Shown: positions 45,936-54,076, counted from the stretch's first letter. The stretch is DNA of 64,000 nt from Algoriphagus boritolerans DSM 17298 = JCM 18970 (GCF_900108085.1 NZ_FNVR01000006.1:62001-126000), one strand, 5' to 3'. Notes: a model not told the origin generated them from the sequence alone. Numbers and translations are program-made.

Positions 45936-46148
45936 ATGTTTATGAAACTACTAGTAGAAATTCCTGATGAAAAGGCAAAATCATTTCTCGAAATGCTGAA
46001 AAAGCTGACCTATGTCAAGACTGAAAAACTAAATCGAAAGGATGAGGAATTTTATGAAGGATTGAAAGAAGCGGTGAAGGAGGTTAATCTAATCAAAGAA
46101 GGAAAAAAGAAGGGTAAACCACTTTTTGAATTTCTAAATGAGCTTTGA
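45936..46148 (+). CDS. Antitoxin of a RelE-type module inside the polysaccharide locus
   Basis: 70 residues (or 68 from the second ATG). MKLLVEIPDEKAKSFLEMLKKL and a charged tail EFYEGLKEAVKEVNLIKEG fit the small antitoxins found before RelE/HigB-like toxins in Bacteroidota. It overlaps the toxin gene by 11 bp. AT-rich compared with the neighbouring glycan genes, suggesting separate acquisition. Confidence 0.75.
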   Translation: MFMKLLVEIPDEKAKSFLEMLKKLTYVKTEKLNRKDEEFYEGLKEAVKEVNLIKEGKKKGKPLFEFLNEL

Positions 46149-46467
46149 GATCATTGCAATCGATGAGTTCCAAAAAGAACTAAAAAAATTATTGAAAAAA
46201 TATCCTTCATTAAAAGAAGAGATCTTTCAATTAGGCAATTCTTTAATGGAAAATCCGAAGCAAGGAAAGCCTATTGGCAAAGATTGTTACAAAATTCGTC
46301 TTCAAATAAAATCTAAAGGCAAAGGAAAGTCTTCTGGAGGGAGAATAATTACCCATGTGTTTTTTTCTGGACAAACTGTCTTCCTTCTTACTATTTATGA
46401 CAAGTCGGAGAAAGAAAATATCTCAGAAGTAAGGATAAATGAACTTTTGAAAAAATTGAAAATTTGA
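46138..46467 (+). CDS. RelE/ParE-family toxin
   Basis: 109 residues. FEIIAIDEFQKELKKLLKKYPSLK starts the toxin fold. The IRLQIKSKGKGKSSGGRII stretch and the FLLTIYDKSEKENIS strand are typical of the RelE subgroup with a basic SKGKGKSGG loop, where the RNA-cleaving residues sit. The full-length frame suggests a working toxin. Its stop overlaps the TTG start of the next glycosyltransferase gene, so translation of the sugar gene may depend on it. Confidence 0.85.
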   Translation: MSFEIIAIDEFQKELKKLLKKYPSLKEEIFQLGNSLMENPKQGKPIGKDCYKIRLQIKSKGKGKSSGGRIITHVFFSGQTVFLLTIYDKSEKENISEVRINELLKKLKI

Positions 46468-47588
46468 AAGTCCTCCTCGATCTCCAATACCTCAACGTCG
46501 CCACCACAGGGATCAAAACCTACATGATGGAACTATCGAAAGCAGTGAGGAAATATCCCCATCCTGACATCGAGTGGATTTTTACCCATGAGCCTGAGGA
46601 TCAAGCCGCCGACAAAACCTACAAATCAGCCCACACCAAGGTCCAAAAACTGAATTATCATCTGGACTATTTCCGATGGAAGGAGTTTTTGCTCCCTGAC
46701 TTGGTCAAAAAGCACAAACCCGATGTCTTAATTTGTCTGGATTTCATCTCTCCGGCCGCATCACTTCCCTGTAGGAGACTCACGGTAATTCACGATGCCT
46801 TTTTTTGGCAAATGCCAAAAAACTACTCCAGATGGTGGCGTAAATATTTCACCAGCCTGATCAGGAAAGGACTCAAAGAACAAACTGAAATCATCACCAC
46901 TTCAGAATATTCCCGCACTTCCCTGCTGGAGCATCTTGGTGATTCATTTCCGATTTCTGTCGTCTATCAAGCACCAAAAGGGCTAAAAACAGCCACAGAC
47001 GCACATTTTTTGGCGAAAAACCAGCTTTCCAACCAAGGTTACTTCCTTCATATCGGCACCTTTGACAAACGGAAAAATCTTCCTTTGTTAGTAAAAGCAT
47101 TTGCCGATTTTCTGGGCAAAACTAAATCGGATAAAAAACTGGTTCTTGCCGGTGGTCCCGGAGAAAGTAAACAAATGAATGATTTGCCAACCGTTGAAAA
47201 TTTGGTCAATGAGTTTGGTTTGGAGGAAAAAGTACTTCTCCCGGGCTACATTGCGGATGGAGAGATCAAAGCATTGTATGAAGGAGCCTTTGGATATGTA
47301 TTTCCATCTGAAAATGAAGGATTTGGCATACCCATTCTCGAAGCTTTTGGGTTTGGATTGCCTGTTATTCATTCTGACCAACCTGCTTTGGTGGAAGTCG
47401 CCGGTGGTGGGGGCTTGACATTTGCAACAGGAAATCAGGCCGACTTGACTGAAAAATTGGTACTTTTGGATCGTGAAAACAACCTTAGGGAGAAACTGAT
47501 CCAGATGGGTAAGAGACGATCCAAAGACTTTTCCCCACAAAAATTTATTGAAGCTTTTCATCAGATAATCCTGAGTCCTTTAGTTTAA
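46464..47588 (+). CDS. GT4-family glycosyltransferase
   Basis: 374 residues. The TTG at 46464 is chosen because it gives MKVLLDLQYLN, the usual first beta strand, and overlaps the toxin stop codon; the next ATG is 20 codons later and would lose this strand. GT-B motifs: YFLHIGTFDKRKNLPLLV, LVLAGGPGES, LPGYIADGEIKALYEGA and the donor-binding SENEGFGIPILEAFGFGLPV. Transfers a sugar with retention of configuration; the donor is unknown. Confidence 0.88.
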   Translation: MKVLLDLQYLNVATTGIKTYMMELSKAVRKYPHPDIEWIFTHEPEDQAADKTYKSAHTKVQKLNYHLDYFRWKEFLLPDLVKKHKPDVLICLDFISPAASLPCRRLTVIHDAFFWQMPKNYSRWWRKYFTSLIRKGLKEQTEIITTSEYSRTSLLEHLGDSFPISVVYQAPKGLKTATDAHFLAKNQLSNQGYFLHIGTFDKRKNLPLLVKAFADFLGKTKSDKKLVLAGGPGESKQMNDLPTVENLVNEFGLEEKVLLPGYIADGEIKALYEGAFGYVFPSENEGFGIPILEAFGFGLPVIHSDQPALVEVAGGGGLTFATGNQADLTEKLVLLDRENNLREKLIQMGKRRSKDFSPQKFIEAFHQIILSPLV

Positions 47589-47591
47589 GCC

Positions 47592-48494
47592 ATGCGGCAA
47601 ATCACCTGTCCGGTTTGTAAAAATTTCCCATCATTATCCCCAAAAAATCAATCCATCATTCCATGTCCGAATTGTGCGACTAGATGGACTTTTCTTGCGG
47701 AGGAAATAGATGGTGATTCACTTTACAACGATGAGGTCTATTCCGTAGTAGATAACCGCAACTCAATTTTTGAGCGGATCATTTTTTCTGAGGCTGAAAA
47801 AATCCTTAGAAAAGCTCGAAAAATCAATCCTCTTGCAAATTCGGTTTTGGATTTTGGCTCCGGAAAAGGACAATTTCTCGCAGTCGCAAAAGAATTGGGA
47901 TGGCAGGGATTAGGCATCGAAACTGCCGAGGAAAGAGCAGATTTTGCCAAGGAAAAATATAAGGTTAAGGTGCTATCTGGAATTTACGAAAAAGGAAAAA
48001 TCGAGGGAGGAAACTTTGATTTAATCACACTGAACCACGTGTTGGAGCATTTGCCAGGGCCCATAGATTTGGTAAAATCACTTTTGAGTGAAAATCTGGC
48101 TTCAAATGGCCTAGTCTATATCGAAGTACCTCGGGCAGATTCTTTGCAGGCACAACTTGCCGGAAAAAACTGGATTCATTGGGATATTCCAAGGCATTTA
48201 ACTCATTGGACTGAATCTGGATTGGAGGATCAAATGCTGAAAATCGGGTTTGAAATTGTGGATAAACGAGCTTTTTCCGTTCACCTTGGTGTCTTGGGAA
48301 TGCTGCAAGCTTTGCTTTCAAAGGTTGGATTTAGGGAAAATCTGATTTTAAAACTAAAGCGAAAAAAGTCATTAGGCCTACTTATATCAATAGGATTTTT
48401 CCTTCCATTTGCATGGATTTTGGAGTTGGTCTCTACCCGGTTTGGGAAATCGGGAATTATGGGAATTTATTTGAAACGGAATGAAAAGTCATAG
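47592..48494 (+). CDS. Class I SAM-dependent methyltransferase with N-terminal zinc ribbon
   Basis: 300 residues. The zinc ribbon is CPVC…CPNC in the first 30 residues, and the SAM motif VLDFGSGKGQFLAVAKELGWQG, then LNHVLEHLPGP. The C-terminal ~60 residues are hydrophobic (GLLISIGFFLPFAWILEL) and could sit at the membrane. The same layout as the methyltransferase at 44000 but clearly a different gene. Begins 3 bp after the glycosyltransferase and overlaps the next gene by 14 bp. Confidence 0.86.
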   Translation: MRQITCPVCKNFPSLSPKNQSIIPCPNCATRWTFLAEEIDGDSLYNDEVYSVVDNRNSIFERIIFSEAEKILRKARKINPLANSVLDFGSGKGQFLAVAKELGWQGLGIETAEERADFAKEKYKVKVLSGIYEKGKIEGGNFDLITLNHVLEHLPGPIDLVKSLLSENLASNGLVYIEVPRADSLQAQLAGKNWIHWDIPRHLTHWTESGLEDQMLKIGFEIVDKRAFSVHLGVLGMLQALLSKVGFRENLILKLKRKKSLGLLISIGFFLPFAWILELVSTRFGKSGIMGIYLKRNEKS

Positions 48495-49641
48495 AAACAT
48501 ACTTTTTTTACAAAGCTCTTCAGAAGGCTACGGTTCAGGTAAGATTATCCAGCAGGTTTTACGGCTATATAAAAAAGAGGGCTTTAATCCCATTGTTCTT
48601 TTGACAAATTCCGGCTCGCTCCAGTCGGTTTTGGAGAATGAAGGATTTCCTGTTTACGTCCAAAATTTGGGCATCCTCCGTCGGAAATATGTCAACCCGA
48701 CCGGTTTACTCAATAGACTGAGTAAAAACCTGAAAGCCTACCGATTCCTCAGCGAATTGCATAAGCAATACCAGTTTGAATTGGTTTATTCAAACACCCT
48801 TGCGGTAATCGTGGGTGCTTATTGGGCTAAAAGAAGGCGGATTCCACATATTTGGCATATCCATGAGATTCTTCCGGGTCCAAAGCCTCTGGTAAAAATG
48901 CTGGTCAGTTTACTGGATCAAAGCACTCCAAATCCGATCGCCGTTTCGCATGCGGTGGCCAATCATTGGCAGCCTTTACTGCAAAAATCCAAGATTCAGG
49001 TCATTCATAATGGAATTCCTTATGAAGACTTTTTGGAAAATTATCCAGCTGCAAAAAGGGATTTGGGCTTGCCTGAAAGCGATTTGCTTATCGGAATGAT
49101 TGGCCGGATCAATCCCGGCAAAGGGCAATTGTTTTTTTTGGAACTAGCCAATCGGCTTTCAAAAAAATATCCAAATGCGCATTTTTTACTCGTTGGAGAT
49201 CCTTTTCCTGGCTACGAACTGATTTTGGAAGAAGTCAGAAAAGAGATTAGAAGCAAGAGATTAGAATCAAGAGTTTCGTATTTGGGCTTTCGGGATGATA
49301 TTCCAAAAGTCATGGCGGCATTGGATGTATTTGTATTACCCTCGATCCTTCCTGATTCATTTCCGACGGTGATTTTGGAGGCCATGGCAGCGGGGAAGCC
49401 AGTCGTAGCAACGCGATCAGGGGGCGCTTCGGAGATGGTTTTGGAGGAAGAAACCGGGTTTCTGATCCCCATAGGAAATGTCGAAAAAGGAGTGGAGTCT
49501 TTGGAAAAATTGATTGAAAATGAGCGTCTGCGACTCAAATTTGGACAGGCAGGACGAAAGCGAGTGCTGAGCGAGTATAGCTTGGAAACTTTCGAAGAAA
49601 AAATTAAAACGCACCTATGGCAGCACCTAAATCGACCCTAA
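48481..49641 (+). CDS. GT4-family glycosyltransferase
   Basis: 386 residues. GT-B fold with an N-terminal ILFLQSSSEGYGSGKI, the acceptor-side HIWHIHEILPG, IGMIGRINPGKGQLFFLE, and the donor site PDSFPTVILEAMAAGKPVVATRSGG. It overlaps neighbours on both sides (14 and 25 bp), so it is made from the same operon. Confidence 0.9.
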   Translation: MKSHRNILFLQSSSEGYGSGKIIQQVLRLYKKEGFNPIVLLTNSGSLQSVLENEGFPVYVQNLGILRRKYVNPTGLLNRLSKNLKAYRFLSELHKQYQFELVYSNTLAVIVGAYWAKRRRIPHIWHIHEILPGPKPLVKMLVSLLDQSTPNPIAVSHAVANHWQPLLQKSKIQVIHNGIPYEDFLENYPAAKRDLGLPESDLLIGMIGRINPGKGQLFFLELANRLSKKYPNAHFLLVGDPFPGYELILEEVRKEIRSKRLESRVSYLGFRDDIPKVMAALDVFVLPSILPDSFPTVILEAMAAGKPVVATRSGGASEMVLEEETGFLIPIGNVEKGVESLEKLIENERLRLKFGQAGRKRVLSEYSLETFEEKIKTHLWQHLNRP

Positions 49642-50747
49642 AAGTAGCCATCATGGGCGCCAAGGGCTATCCTTATGTCTATGGCGGGTACGACACCCTA
49701 ATCAAGGAACTCGGGGAGCGATTGGTCGCAAAAGGTGTACATGTCAGGGTGTACAATCATCGGGCATTGTTTACAGATCGACCTCGATTCGTAAATGGCA
49801 TTGAGTGCATTTACACCCCAGCCATTGAGTCCAAAAGCCTGACTCAACTGACGCATACCTTCTTCTCGATGATCCATGCCTGCTTTTCGGATGTGGATGT
49901 GATTTTTGTGGTAAACAGTGGGAATGGCCCATTTGGCTTGATTTCGAAGCTTTTTGGTAAGCCCACCGCCATCAATGTGGATGGATTGGAATGGCTTCGT
50001 CCCAAATGGAAGGGTTTGGGTTCGAAATATTTCTTTTGGGCTTCCAAGTTGGCGACGAAATTTTACGATCAACTGATCAATGATTCGGATGAAATGAGGA
50101 GGGTGTACCTGGAACTTTTTCAGGCTGATTCCAAAGTCATCGCCTATGGGGCTAATCCAAGGGAATCGGTTGAGTCGGCTCCGATAAAAAAATGGAATCT
50201 GGAAAGCCGAGGATACTTTTTGATCGTGGGAAGACTAGTTCCGGACAATAATGCCGACTTAATAATTGAGGGATTCTTGAAGTCAAATTCCGATCGAAAA
50301 CTGGTCATCACTGGTGACGTGCCCTTTGAGGATGAATGGGCCAATCGGTTGAAAAATCATCAGGACAAGCGTTTGCTTTTTACGGGATATGTCAGAGACC
50401 CGGATGAATTAGCCGCGCTGTATTCGCATTGCTTTGCGTATTTCCATGGACACGAGTTCGGCGGAACCAATCCTGCGATGTTGAAAGCCTTGGGTTTCGG
50501 TTGTGCTATTCTGGCTCTTGACACGCCATTCAATCAAGAAATGCTGCAAAACGGAAAGCATGGTTGGTATTTCGAAAAAAATCCTGAATCGGTAAAGGCT
50601 ATTGCTGAAAAAGCTGAATCCGAACCCGAAAAAATGGATGAATTCCGAATGTCGGCCAGATCAGGATTGACTCAAAGATATAATTGGGACTATGTGACGG
50701 AGCAGTATTTGGATGTGTTTAAAAGTCTGGTGTTTGGTTCCCGCTGA
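49617..50747 (+). CDS. DUF1972-type glycosyltransferase (rhamnosyltransferase-like); C terminus from a repeat
   Basis: 376 residues. AIMGAKGYPYVYGGYDTLIKELGERL is the DUF1972 N terminus found in rhamnosyl- and related GT4 transferases; the C-terminal half has YFLIVGRLVPDNN, TGYVRDPDELAALY and HGHEFGGTNPAMLKALGFG. It is the last gene of the polysaccharide operon. The final codons (Ser-Arg-stop, TCCCGCTGA) lie within copy A of the 96-bp palindromic repeat, so the natural end was probably replaced when the repeat arrived; only the tail is affected. Confidence 0.87.
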   Translation: MAAPKSTLKVAIMGAKGYPYVYGGYDTLIKELGERLVAKGVHVRVYNHRALFTDRPRFVNGIECIYTPAIESKSLTQLTHTFFSMIHACFSDVDVIFVVNSGNGPFGLISKLFGKPTAINVDGLEWLRPKWKGLGSKYFFWASKLATKFYDQLINDSDEMRRVYLELFQADSKVIAYGANPRESVESAPIKKWNLESRGYFLIVGRLVPDNNADLIIEGFLKSNSDRKLVITGDVPFEDEWANRLKNHQDKRLLFTGYVRDPDELAALYSHCFAYFHGHEFGGTNPAMLKALGFGCAILALDTPFNQEMLQNGKHGWYFEKNPESVKAIAEKAESEPEKMDEFRMSARSGLTQRYNWDYVTEQYLDVFKSLVFGSR

Positions 50748-50811
50748 TGAACGCTGATTTTCCAGAAAGATCTGCGAATATCTGCGACTTTTTCTGCGTT
50801 GATCTACAGGA
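50739..50811 (+). repeat. 96-bp palindromic repeat, copy A (73 bp, internally deleted)
   Basis: Begins TCCCGCTGAT and matches copies B and C except for a 23-bp deletion between two CGCTGAT sub-repeats and a diverged right end (CTACAGGA in place of CTGCGGGA). The first nine bases are the last two codons and stop of the glycosyltransferase gene. Same orientation as B and C. Confidence 0.85.
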
Positions 50812-50830
50812 AATAGAATCAAAATACTTA

Positions 50831-50944
50831 TTGATCAAAAAAAATGTCTCCCGCTGATTTTCGCCGATTGATTTCGCTGATGAACGCTGATTTTCCGGAA
50901 AGATCTGCGAATATCTGCGACTTTTTCTGCGATCATCTGCGGGA
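50831..50944 (+). repeat. 96-bp palindromic repeat, copy B, with A-rich left flank
   Basis: The core 50849-50944 is 96 bp, two 48-bp arms that are imperfect reverse complements around the palindrome TTTCCGGAAA. The ends are TCCCGCTGAT and ATCTGCGGGA. The left arm repeats CGCTGAT-like heptamers; the right arm repeats ATCTGCGA. A 16-18 bp left flank, TTGATC plus an A run, is also shared with copy C. It ends 6 bp before the stop codon of the GxxExxY gene. Confidence 0.85.
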
Positions 50945-50950
50945 AATAAT

Positions 50951-51334
50951 TTAATCTTTGAAATCATTAACTCTTCTGTGAATCGATTTCGAAATATCCG
51001 CAGTATTGAAATTAACAAGTAACCCAACTTTTATCCCAGATAATCTTAAGTAAGTCACTAGTTGTTTGTAGTGAACCTCTGCAAGTGATTCTACCGACTT
51101 AATTTCGATAATTACTTTTTTCTCAATCAACAAATCTATCCGATAACCTACATCTAATTTTAGCTCTTCATAGATTAAGGGAAGACCAACTTGATGCTCA
51201 ACCAAAAGTCCAGAATTGATCAATTCATAACCCATCGCCGCTTCATAGCTGGACTCTAATAGTCCCGGACCAAGCGTGTTGTAAACCTTAAAAATTGCAC
51301 CTCGGATTAAAAATGTGATTTCGTTCTCGTGCAT
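50951..51334 (-). CDS. GxxExxY family protein (PD-(D/E)XK-like)
   Basis: 127 residues from the ATG at 51334. The eponymous motif is Gly24-Leu-Leu-Glu27-Ser-Ser-Tyr30 (GPGLLESSY). Asp67 (YRIDLLIE) and Glu77-x-Lys79 (VIIEIKS) form a PD-(D/E)XK-type nuclease constellation, followed by EVHYKQLVTYLRLSG. The family is widespread and often multicopy in Bacteroidota, without an established function. The gene is exactly enclosed by direct copies B and C of the palindromic repeat (6 bp and about 24 bp away), with no other gene inside. It is antisense to the polysaccharide operon. Confidence 0.9.
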   Translation of the reverse strand: MHENEITFLIRGAIFKVYNTLGPGLLESSYEAAMGYELINSGLLVEHQVGLPLIYEELKLDVGYRIDLLIEKKVIIEIKSVESLAEVHYKQLVTYLRLSGIKVGLLVNFNTADISKSIHRRVNDFKD

Positions 51335-51357
51335 AAATAAAAATAATGGTTTTCTAG

Positions 51358-51469
51358 TTGATTCAAAAAAATCTCCCGCTGATTTTCGCAGATTGAATGC
51401 GCTGATGAATGCTGATTTTCCGGAAAGATCTGCGAATATCCGCGACTTTTTCTGCGATCATCTGAGGGA
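51358..51469 (+). repeat. 96-bp palindromic repeat, copy C, with A-rich left flank
   Basis: The core 51374-51469 is also exactly 96 bp and matches copy B at all but a few positions (for example GCAGATTGAATG for GCCGATTGATTT, GAATG for GAACG). The left flank TTGATTC plus an A run matches that of B. It lies on the promoter side of the GxxExxY gene, so it may contain or influence that promoter. Confidence 0.85.
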
Positions 51470-51553
51470 ACCATAGAAATTCAGAAACAAAGAAACTTAA
51501 ACCCTCAAAAAAACCTTATTCTACTATATTTTAACCTAAAACTCTTTAATCCC

Positions 51554-51967
51554 ATGATCAGAAAAGCAACAGCCGTATGGAACGGAAGCGGCAAAGAAGG
51601 CAAAGGTCACCTCACCACTGCCAGCACTGTCCTTGACAAAACTCAATATTCGTTCAACACCCGCTTCGAAGACGGCGTAGGAACAAATCCGGAAGAACTC
51701 ATCGCTGCTGCCCATGCGGGTTGTTTTGCAATGAAACTGAGCTTCAACTTAACTGCTGTGAATTTCCCGCCAAAAGAACTGGATGTGACTTCCAACATTA
51801 CCTTTGAAGACGGTTCTTTGAAAAAATCGCACCTCGTCCTAAAAGCTCAAGTAGAAGGAATCTCCAAGGAAGAATTTGCGAAGCAGGTCAAAGATGCCGA
51901 AGAAAACTGCCCGATCTCCAAAGCCTTGAATATGGAAATCAGTGTGGAATACACATTGAACGCCTAA
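51554..51967 (+). CDS. OsmC/Ohr-family peroxiredoxin
   Basis: 137 residues, normal length. The active-site Cys pair is seen in AAHAGCFAMKLSFNL and DAEENCPISKALNM, and GVGTNPEELIAAAHAGCF is the family signature. It reduces organic or fatty-acid hydroperoxides with dithiol reductants. The OsmC subgroup (not Ohr) is favoured by the MIRKATAVWNGSGKEGKG start. The gene has its own terminator and follows the repeat element by about 80 bp. Confidence 0.93.
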   Translation: MIRKATAVWNGSGKEGKGHLTTASTVLDKTQYSFNTRFEDGVGTNPEELIAAAHAGCFAMKLSFNLTAVNFPPKELDVTSNITFEDGSLKKSHLVLKAQVEGISKEEFAKQVKDAEENCPISKALNMEISVEYTLNA

Positions 51968-52019
51968 AAAAAGGTCTTTTTTGCCACAAACCGCGGTGAG
52001 GGAACTTAACCTTTACCCT

Positions 52020-52058
52020 AACCCTCCAAGGGATTCGAAACCCTTGGAGGGTTTTTTA
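52020..52058. terminator. Strong bidirectional Rho-independent terminator
   Basis: A perfect 13-bp stem AACCCTCCAAGGG / CCCTTGGAGGGTT around ATTCGAAA, followed by TTTTT. It separates the convergent OsmC and rlmF genes; the last bases overlap the rlmF stop region. Confidence 0.9.
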
Positions 52059-53006
52059 TTGCCATCGAAACTTACTCCAATTCTCCTGCTGCCTTTTAGT
52101 CAAATATGTCCAAGCCACAAATCGACTTTGTTTGTTTCCCTGAGCCATTTGGATAGTTTTTTGGGAAAATACCCCGGCTTTTTCAAGTTGATAATGAATA
52201 GATCTTAGATTTTCAGACTTCGAGACTATAGTCGTAAACCAATAAACTTGATTCTTAAAGTTCAAGCTTTCCTGAATCATTTTTCGGATAAATTCCAGTT
52301 CTCCTCCTTCGGTCCAGAGCTCCGAGGCTTGTCCACCAAAGTTTAACTGCACTTTGGAAACGGACTTTCCGGTTAGATTTTTCACCTTTCTTTTGCTTCC
52401 TTCTTGGGCAACATGGGCAGATTCGTGAAAAGGAGGATTGCAGATCGTCAGGTCAAAAAATTCGCCTGGTTGGATGATATTTGAGAAAATATTCGAGGCA
52501 TCCGGCTGATAGCGGATTTCAATTTTCCCATGAAAATTCAGATTTAGCTCAATGATCCTTTCTGCTGATTTTACTGCCTCTTGATTTAGCTCAGATCCCA
52601 CAAACTTCCATTCATGAATCGCCGAACCCAAGAGTGGATAAATCAGATTGGCCCCAGTCCCGATATCCAATACTTTGATTTTTGGTCCACTTGGAATGAT
52701 TCCGGCATTATTTTCTGCCAATAAATCAGCCAAATAATGAATGTAATCCGCTCGGCCGGGAATAGGAGGACAAAGAAACCCAACCGGAATATCCCAATAT
52801 TCAACTTGATAAAAATGCTTCAGAAGTGCCTGATTCAGGGCTTTGACAGCTTTTGGATTGGCAAAATCCAAAGTTAGATTTCCATATTCGTTGTTAAAAA
52901 TATGTGGTTTCAACTCAGGCAAAGCCTCTGACAGTAATTCCAAATCGTAGCGACCTTGATGGAGATTTCGGGGGTGAAGGCTTGGCTGAGGAGTTTGCTT
53001 CTTCAT
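52056..53006 (-). CDS. rlmF: 23S rRNA (adenine-N6) methyltransferase RlmF
   Basis: 316 residues. The N-terminal SLHPRNLHQGRYDLELL is the RlmF signature. The SAM motif is VLDIGTGANLIYPLLG, and the catalytic NPPF motif is in LTICNPPFHES, followed by the long basic region before KVQLNFGGQASELWTEGGE. It methylates A1618 of 23S rRNA (E. coli numbering) at N6. A 24-bp gap separates it from the upstream SIMPL gene on the same strand. Confidence 0.95.
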   Translation of the reverse strand: MKKQTPQPSLHPRNLHQGRYDLELLSEALPELKPHIFNNEYGNLTLDFANPKAVKALNQALLKHFYQVEYWDIPVGFLCPPIPGRADYIHYLADLLAENNAGIIPSGPKIKVLDIGTGANLIYPLLGSAIHEWKFVGSELNQEAVKSAERIIELNLNFHGKIEIRYQPDASNIFSNIIQPGEFFDLTICNPPFHESAHVAQEGSKRKVKNLTGKSVSKVQLNFGGQASELWTEGGELEFIRKMIQESLNFKNQVYWFTTIVSKSENLRSIHYQLEKAGVFSQKTIQMAQGNKQSRFVAWTYLTKRQQENWSKFRWQ

Positions 53007-53030
53007 GTAGACAAAACTACCCTTTTCACC

Positions 53031-53762
53031 TTAATCCACCTCAAAACTCAGCTTCATGGTGATGGAAGCGGTTTTGTTTTTGGCAGAAGTGTTGAACGTT
53101 CCGCCCCAAGAATAATCCTCTCCGGAGTTTTGGCCGGTGATTTGGAAGATCCCCATGTTGGCGGTGATCAAGTCCCCCAAATCGGAATTGGCGTTTTCCG
53201 CAATTCGTTCGGCGCGGATTCTTCCATCCTCTGTGGCTTTGGCGATCATCTCCAGTTTGAGTGATTCGAGTTGGGTGTAGTAGTAGCGTGGAGGCTGTGA
53301 GTAAAACGTAATGCCTTGGTTGAGCAGTTCGGTGATTTCACGACTGATTTTTTCCACTTTTTCCACTTCCTTGGATTCAATGACCAAAGTCTGACTGAGC
53401 TGATATCCGGTGAAAGTTTGCCCGGCATAATTGCCATTCGGTGCATAATTTTGCTGGTAGACAGGGTTGGTACTGACCGCGTTGAAGACCAAAGCTTCAG
53501 CAGGAATTCCTTTGGCCTTTAGATAGTTGGTGACAGCGGTTCTGTCTGATTCCAAACTTGCATAGGCGGCTTTGAGATCCTGGCTTTCCCTGGAGAAATT
53601 CCCTTCCCACACGACCAGATCAGAAGTGAAATTCTGCTCACCCAGTCCTGTCACGTGGATGGTACCTTGTGGGCGGTTACGGTGGATCACGGAATTTGCG
53701 AGAACGGCGGCGGCGATCACAATAGCAATTGCAAAAATTAAGGAAGAGAGATTTTTTCGCAT
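53031..53762 (-). CDS. SIMPL (DUF541) domain protein
   Basis: 243 residues. The N-terminal hydrophobic helix (about 7-25, LIFAIAIVIAAAVLANSVI) is a signal anchor. The SIMPL domain shows the GTIHVTGLGEQNFTSD strand, FTGYQLSQTLVIESKEVEKV and the C-terminal KNKTASITMKLSFEVD strand. Such proteins are periplasmic and bind partners in envelope and stress contexts; there is no known enzymatic role. Probably cotranscribed with rlmF. Confidence 0.88.
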   Translation of the reverse strand: MRKNLSSLIFAIAIVIAAAVLANSVIHRNRPQGTIHVTGLGEQNFTSDLVVWEGNFSRESQDLKAAYASLESDRTAVTNYLKAKGIPAEALVFNAVSTNPVYQQNYAPNGNYAGQTFTGYQLSQTLVIESKEVEKVEKISREITELLNQGITFYSQPPRYYYTQLESLKLEMIAKATEDGRIRAERIAENANSDLGDLITANMGIFQITGQNSGEDYSWGGTFNTSAKNKTASITMKLSFEVD

Positions 53763-53843
53763 GGCAGTTTAGAAAAATGTTGATTGAATTTACTTCTTAT
53801 CTCAGCCAATTCATAGGCAAGAAACCCGCCGTGTTAGCGAGTT

Positions 53844-54038
53844 TTAACTTTTATTAAAGAGGAGCTTGATTTTGTCGATACCTAGGACTTTTCCGTCATC
53901 CTCAAACAACAAATTAAATGCTTCCACCGCATTCTTAAGCAATTCATTCTTCGAATCCCCAGTTGTAAATACAGGTAAATCTGGCGAATACGCCGAAAAT
54001 CCTGTTTGGGTTTTTTCTACAATCATTTTGTATTCCAT
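53844..54038 (-). CDS. HicB-like antitoxin, without a HicA partner
   Basis: 64 residues. MEYKMIVEKTQTGFSAYSPDLPVFTTGDSK is the partial RNase-H-like HicB fold (x-Y-x-A-x-x-P-D-L-P-x-x-x-x-G), and the helix KNAVEAFNLLFE follows. The usual C-terminal DNA-binding domain is missing. No HicA-sized frame lies in the 80 bp after it or the 40 bp before it, so it is a solitary HicB-like protein. Confidence 0.75.
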   Translation of the reverse strand: MEYKMIVEKTQTGFSAYSPDLPVFTTGDSKNELLKNAVEAFNLLFEDDGKVLGIDKIKLLFNKS

Positions 54039-54076
54039 CCGCTTTTGAATTTTGATAGAAATTTATTCTCTATTCA

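Noticed and set aside
50739-51469. The three repeats as a CRISPR array
   Set aside because: Only three copies, spaced 37 bp and about 430 bp apart, one internally deleted, with a gene between two of them and no cas genes in the window.
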